From NCBI GenBank assembly GCA_005792355.1, contig SXSC01000116.1, positions 1 through 34,772 on the forward strand: a DNA stretch of 34,772 nucleotides, read 5' to 3'. The notes beneath the pieces were generated by a model. It worked only from the letters and a program-made list of their open reading frames with translations. It searched no databases and was not told the origin of the DNA. A program made the position numbers and the translations under genes. Position 1 is the stretch's first letter; every line of letters starts with the position of its first letter. Positions 32,574-34,772 of this stretch are shown here, piece after piece. The stretch comes from Opitutaceae bacterium (GTDB lineage Bacteria > Verrucomicrobiota > Verrucomicrobiia > Opitutales > Opitutaceae).

Positions 32574-34499
32574 ATGCCCATGACTCCGCTCGAAGAACTC
32601 CGCCACTCGTGTTCGCACGTGCTGGCGACCGCCGTCCTCCGTCTCTTTCCCGAGGCCAAACTCGACATCGGGCCGCCGACCGACACCGGCTTCTACTACG
32701 ACTTCGACCTCGAACATAAGTTCACGGTCGAAGATCTCGCGAAACTGGAGATCGAGATGAAGCAGATCGCCGAGGAAAACCAGCCCTTCTACCGCAAGGA
32801 AGTTTCCCGCGACGAGGCGATCGCGATCATCACGGCGCGGGGCCAGGAGCGCTACAAACTTGGCCGGCTGGCCGACGTCCCCGTCGACGAAAGAATCTCG
32901 TTTTACCAGAACGGCGAATTCATGGATCTCTGCGCCGGCACGCACGTCCGCTACTCGTCGAAGATCAAGGCATTCAAGCTGCTCTCGATCGCCGGCGCCT
33001 ATCACCGCGGCGACGAAAAGAACAAGCAGCTCCAGCGCATCTACGGCACGGCTTTTCAGTCGAAGGACGAACTGGCCGCCTACCTGACGCAGCTCGAGCA
33101 GTCCAAACTCCGCGATCACCGCAAGCTCGGCCGCGAGCTGAAACTTTTCCACATCGACGAGGACGTCGGCCAGGGTCTCGTGCTGTGGACGCCAAACGGC
33201 TCCATCATCCGCCAGGAGTTGCAGGATTTCATCGGCGGCGAGTTGCGCAAGCAGGGGTACTCCCAGGTGTTCACGCCGCACATCGGCAAGCTCGAACTCT
33301 ACAAGACCTCCGGGCACTTCCCCTACTACAAGGAATCGCAATTCTCGCCGGTGCTCGAAAATCAGGCGCTCGCGAAAGTCCTCGGCGAAAACTGCTCCTG
33401 CGGCGAGGTCTTTGCCCGGCTCGACGCCGTCTCGGCCCATCTGCGCGATCAAATCAACGCGCGCACCGGCCGTGAAACCATCACGCCGGATCGCGTGCGG
33501 CCGGATGATCAACTGCTCGACGGCTTCATGTTGAAGCCGATGAACTGCCCGCATCACATCAAGATCTTCGCCTCGCAACCACACTCCTATCGTGACCTGC
33601 CCGTGCGTCTCGCGGAGTTTGGCACCGTTTACCGGTGGGAGCAGAGCGGCGAACTCAACGGCCTGACGCGCGTCCGCGGTTTCACGCAGGATGACGCCCA
33701 CCTCTTCTGCACTGAGGAGCAGGTCGCCGCGGAATTGATCGGCTGCCTTGCCCTCGTGAAAATCGTGCTCACGACCCTGGGCATGGCCGACTATCGCGTG
33801 CGCGTCGGCCTCCGTGATCCCGACTCAAACAAGTACACCGGCGAGACGGCCAATTGGGACAAGGCCGAGGCCGCCTGCCGCGCCGCCGCCCAGACTCTCG
33901 GCGTACCCTTCACCGAAGAACCCGGCGAGGCCGCGTTCTACGGGCCAAAGATCGATTTCGTCATCAAGGATGTGATCGGCCGCGAGTGGCAGCTCGGCAC
34001 CGTGCAGGTCGACTACAACCTCCCGATCCGCTTCGACCTCTCCTACATCGGCGCCGACAATGCCGCGCATCGTCCCGTGATGATTCACCGTGCGCCCTTC
34101 GGCTCGCTGGAGCGGTTCTGCGGTGTGCTCATCGAGCACTTCGCGGGAGATTTTCCGGCGTGGCTCGCCCCCGAGCAGGTCAGACTCGTGCCCATCAGCG
34201 AAAAGACGATCGACTGCGCGCGGGCCTTGCTCGCCCGCCTCAAGGCCGAGGGCCTCCGCGCGACGCTCGACGAGCACAACGACAAACTCGGAGCCAAGAT
34301 TCGTCGCGCCGAACTCGACAAAGTTCCCTACACCCTCGTCATCGGTCAGAAAGAAGCCGAGGCCAACAGCGTCTCCGTGCGTTCCCGCGCCCGCGGCGAC
34401 GAGGGCGTGATCACGGCCGACGCCTTTGTCGCGAAACTCAAGGCCGAAGTCGCGACGCGCGCCCTGCCGGACAAAAAGAAATCGGTCGCGCCGGTGTAA
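32574..34499 (+). CDS. thrS: Threonine-tRNA ligase without TGS domain
   Basis: A 641-residue class II synthetase. The normal N-terminal TGS domain (about 60 residues) is missing; the protein starts at the editing domain (LRHSCSHVLATA). Editing residues His11, His15, Cys120 and His124 are present. The catalytic zinc ligands are Cys325 (MNCPHH), His376 (DDAHLF) and the His of VMIHRA. The anticodon domain ends the protein. Between residues about 261 and 315 there is an extra stretch (starting LENQALAKVLGENCSCGEVF) not found in E. coli ThrRS, just before the motif 2 region. ATG 32574 is chosen; 32580 is as likely. The open frame extends upstream to 32496 but encodes no TGS. Confidence 0.94.
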   Translation: MPMTPLEELRHSCSHVLATAVLRLFPEAKLDIGPPTDTGFYYDFDLEHKFTVEDLAKLEIEMKQIAEENQPFYRKEVSRDEAIAIITARGQERYKLGRLADVPVDERISFYQNGEFMDLCAGTHVRYSSKIKAFKLLSIAGAYHRGDEKNKQLQRIYGTAFQSKDELAAYLTQLEQSKLRDHRKLGRELKLFHIDEDVGQGLVLWTPNGSIIRQELQDFIGGELRKQGYSQVFTPHIGKLELYKTSGHFPYYKESQFSPVLENQALAKVLGENCSCGEVFARLDAVSAHLRDQINARTGRETITPDRVRPDDQLLDGFMLKPMNCPHHIKIFASQPHSYRDLPVRLAEFGTVYRWEQSGELNGLTRVRGFTQDDAHLFCTEEQVAAELIGCLALVKIVLTTLGMADYRVRVGLRDPDSNKYTGETANWDKAEAACRAAAQTLGVPFTEEPGEAAFYGPKIDFVIKDVIGREWQLGTVQVDYNLPIRFDLSYIGADNAAHRPVMIHRAPFGSLERFCGVLIEHFAGDFPAWLAPEQVRLVPISEKTIDCARALLARLKAEGLRATLDEHNDKLGAKIRRAELDKVPYTLVIGQKEAEANSVSVRSRARGDEGVITADAFVAKLKAEVATRALPDKKKSVAPV

Positions 34500-34534
34500 T
34501 CGTGTCTCCCGGTTCCCCCTTCGCCGGACCGTGC

Positions 34535-34571
34535 AAAAGAGAGAAGCCGGCTTCAAGGTGAAGCCGGCTTC
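34535..34571 (-). terminator. Terminator after the PII gene
   Basis: An 11-bp stem (GAAGCCGGCTT at 34543-34553 with AAGCCGGCTTC at 34561-34571) has a 7-nt loop and is followed on the minus strand by TCTCTTTT. It lies in the 97-bp convergent gap with thrS. No T-run follows on the plus strand. Confidence 0.75.
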
Positions 34572-34596
34572 CCCGCACGGAACGAAGCAGGAACGA

Positions 34597-34772
<176 letters not shown>

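Overview
The window looks like part of a GC-rich verrucomicrobial chromosome, most likely Opitutaceae. That is inferred from recalled family features: an Opitutus-style TonB receptor plug, TIR and PD40-propeller sequence types common in that group, a DUF2264/Gfo-Idh pair with Tat signals, and an envelope cluster of the Gram-negative type. No rRNA, tRNA, CRISPR array or insertion sequence was found.

Layout. 1-94 holds an AT-richer fragment that can be read on the minus strand as a ProRS-like piece. 116-1627 carries a divergent pair: an HTH/metallo-beta-lactamase-fold protein (-) and pyrE (+). 1630-12819 is a long minus-strand housekeeping block, read in transcription order: rplY, pth, rpsF, ssb, rplI, terminator, dnaB, bamA, skp/ompH, terminator, lpxD, prs, htrA. 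It couples translation, replication, outer-membrane assembly (BamA, Skp), lipid A synthesis, PRPP supply and periplasmic protein quality control. rpsR is absent from its usual place between ssb and rplI.

13219-15717 (+) is an isolated TIR - transmembrane - beta-propeller receptor-like protein, the most unusual gene here. It is followed by an arylsulfotransferase-family protein (-), a eukaryotic-type UDP-sugar pyrophosphorylase (-) translationally coupled to a DivIC/FtsB-like protein (-), and a divergent ExeA/GspB-like pair (+) that would serve type II secretion.

21405-27410 is an accessory nutrient-uptake region: a DUF2264 protein and a Gfo/Idh/MocA oxidoreductase (both -, both Tat-exported), a TonB-dependent receptor (+), and a Mn-type cupin (-) that overlaps the receptor tail to tail. 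27617-34772 holds a rhomboid protease (+), a short Wza-like lipoprotein (+), hemB (-), a RelB/RelE-type toxin-antitoxin pair (+) immediately upstream of cysS (+), a thrS lacking the TGS domain (+), and the 3' end of a PII gene (-).

Very few start codons have a recognisable Shine-Dalgarno sequence; rplY is the clear exception. Several intergenic gaps contain paired hairpins that resemble REP elements, and a 10-nt-period repeat lies just upstream of the arylsulfotransferase gene.
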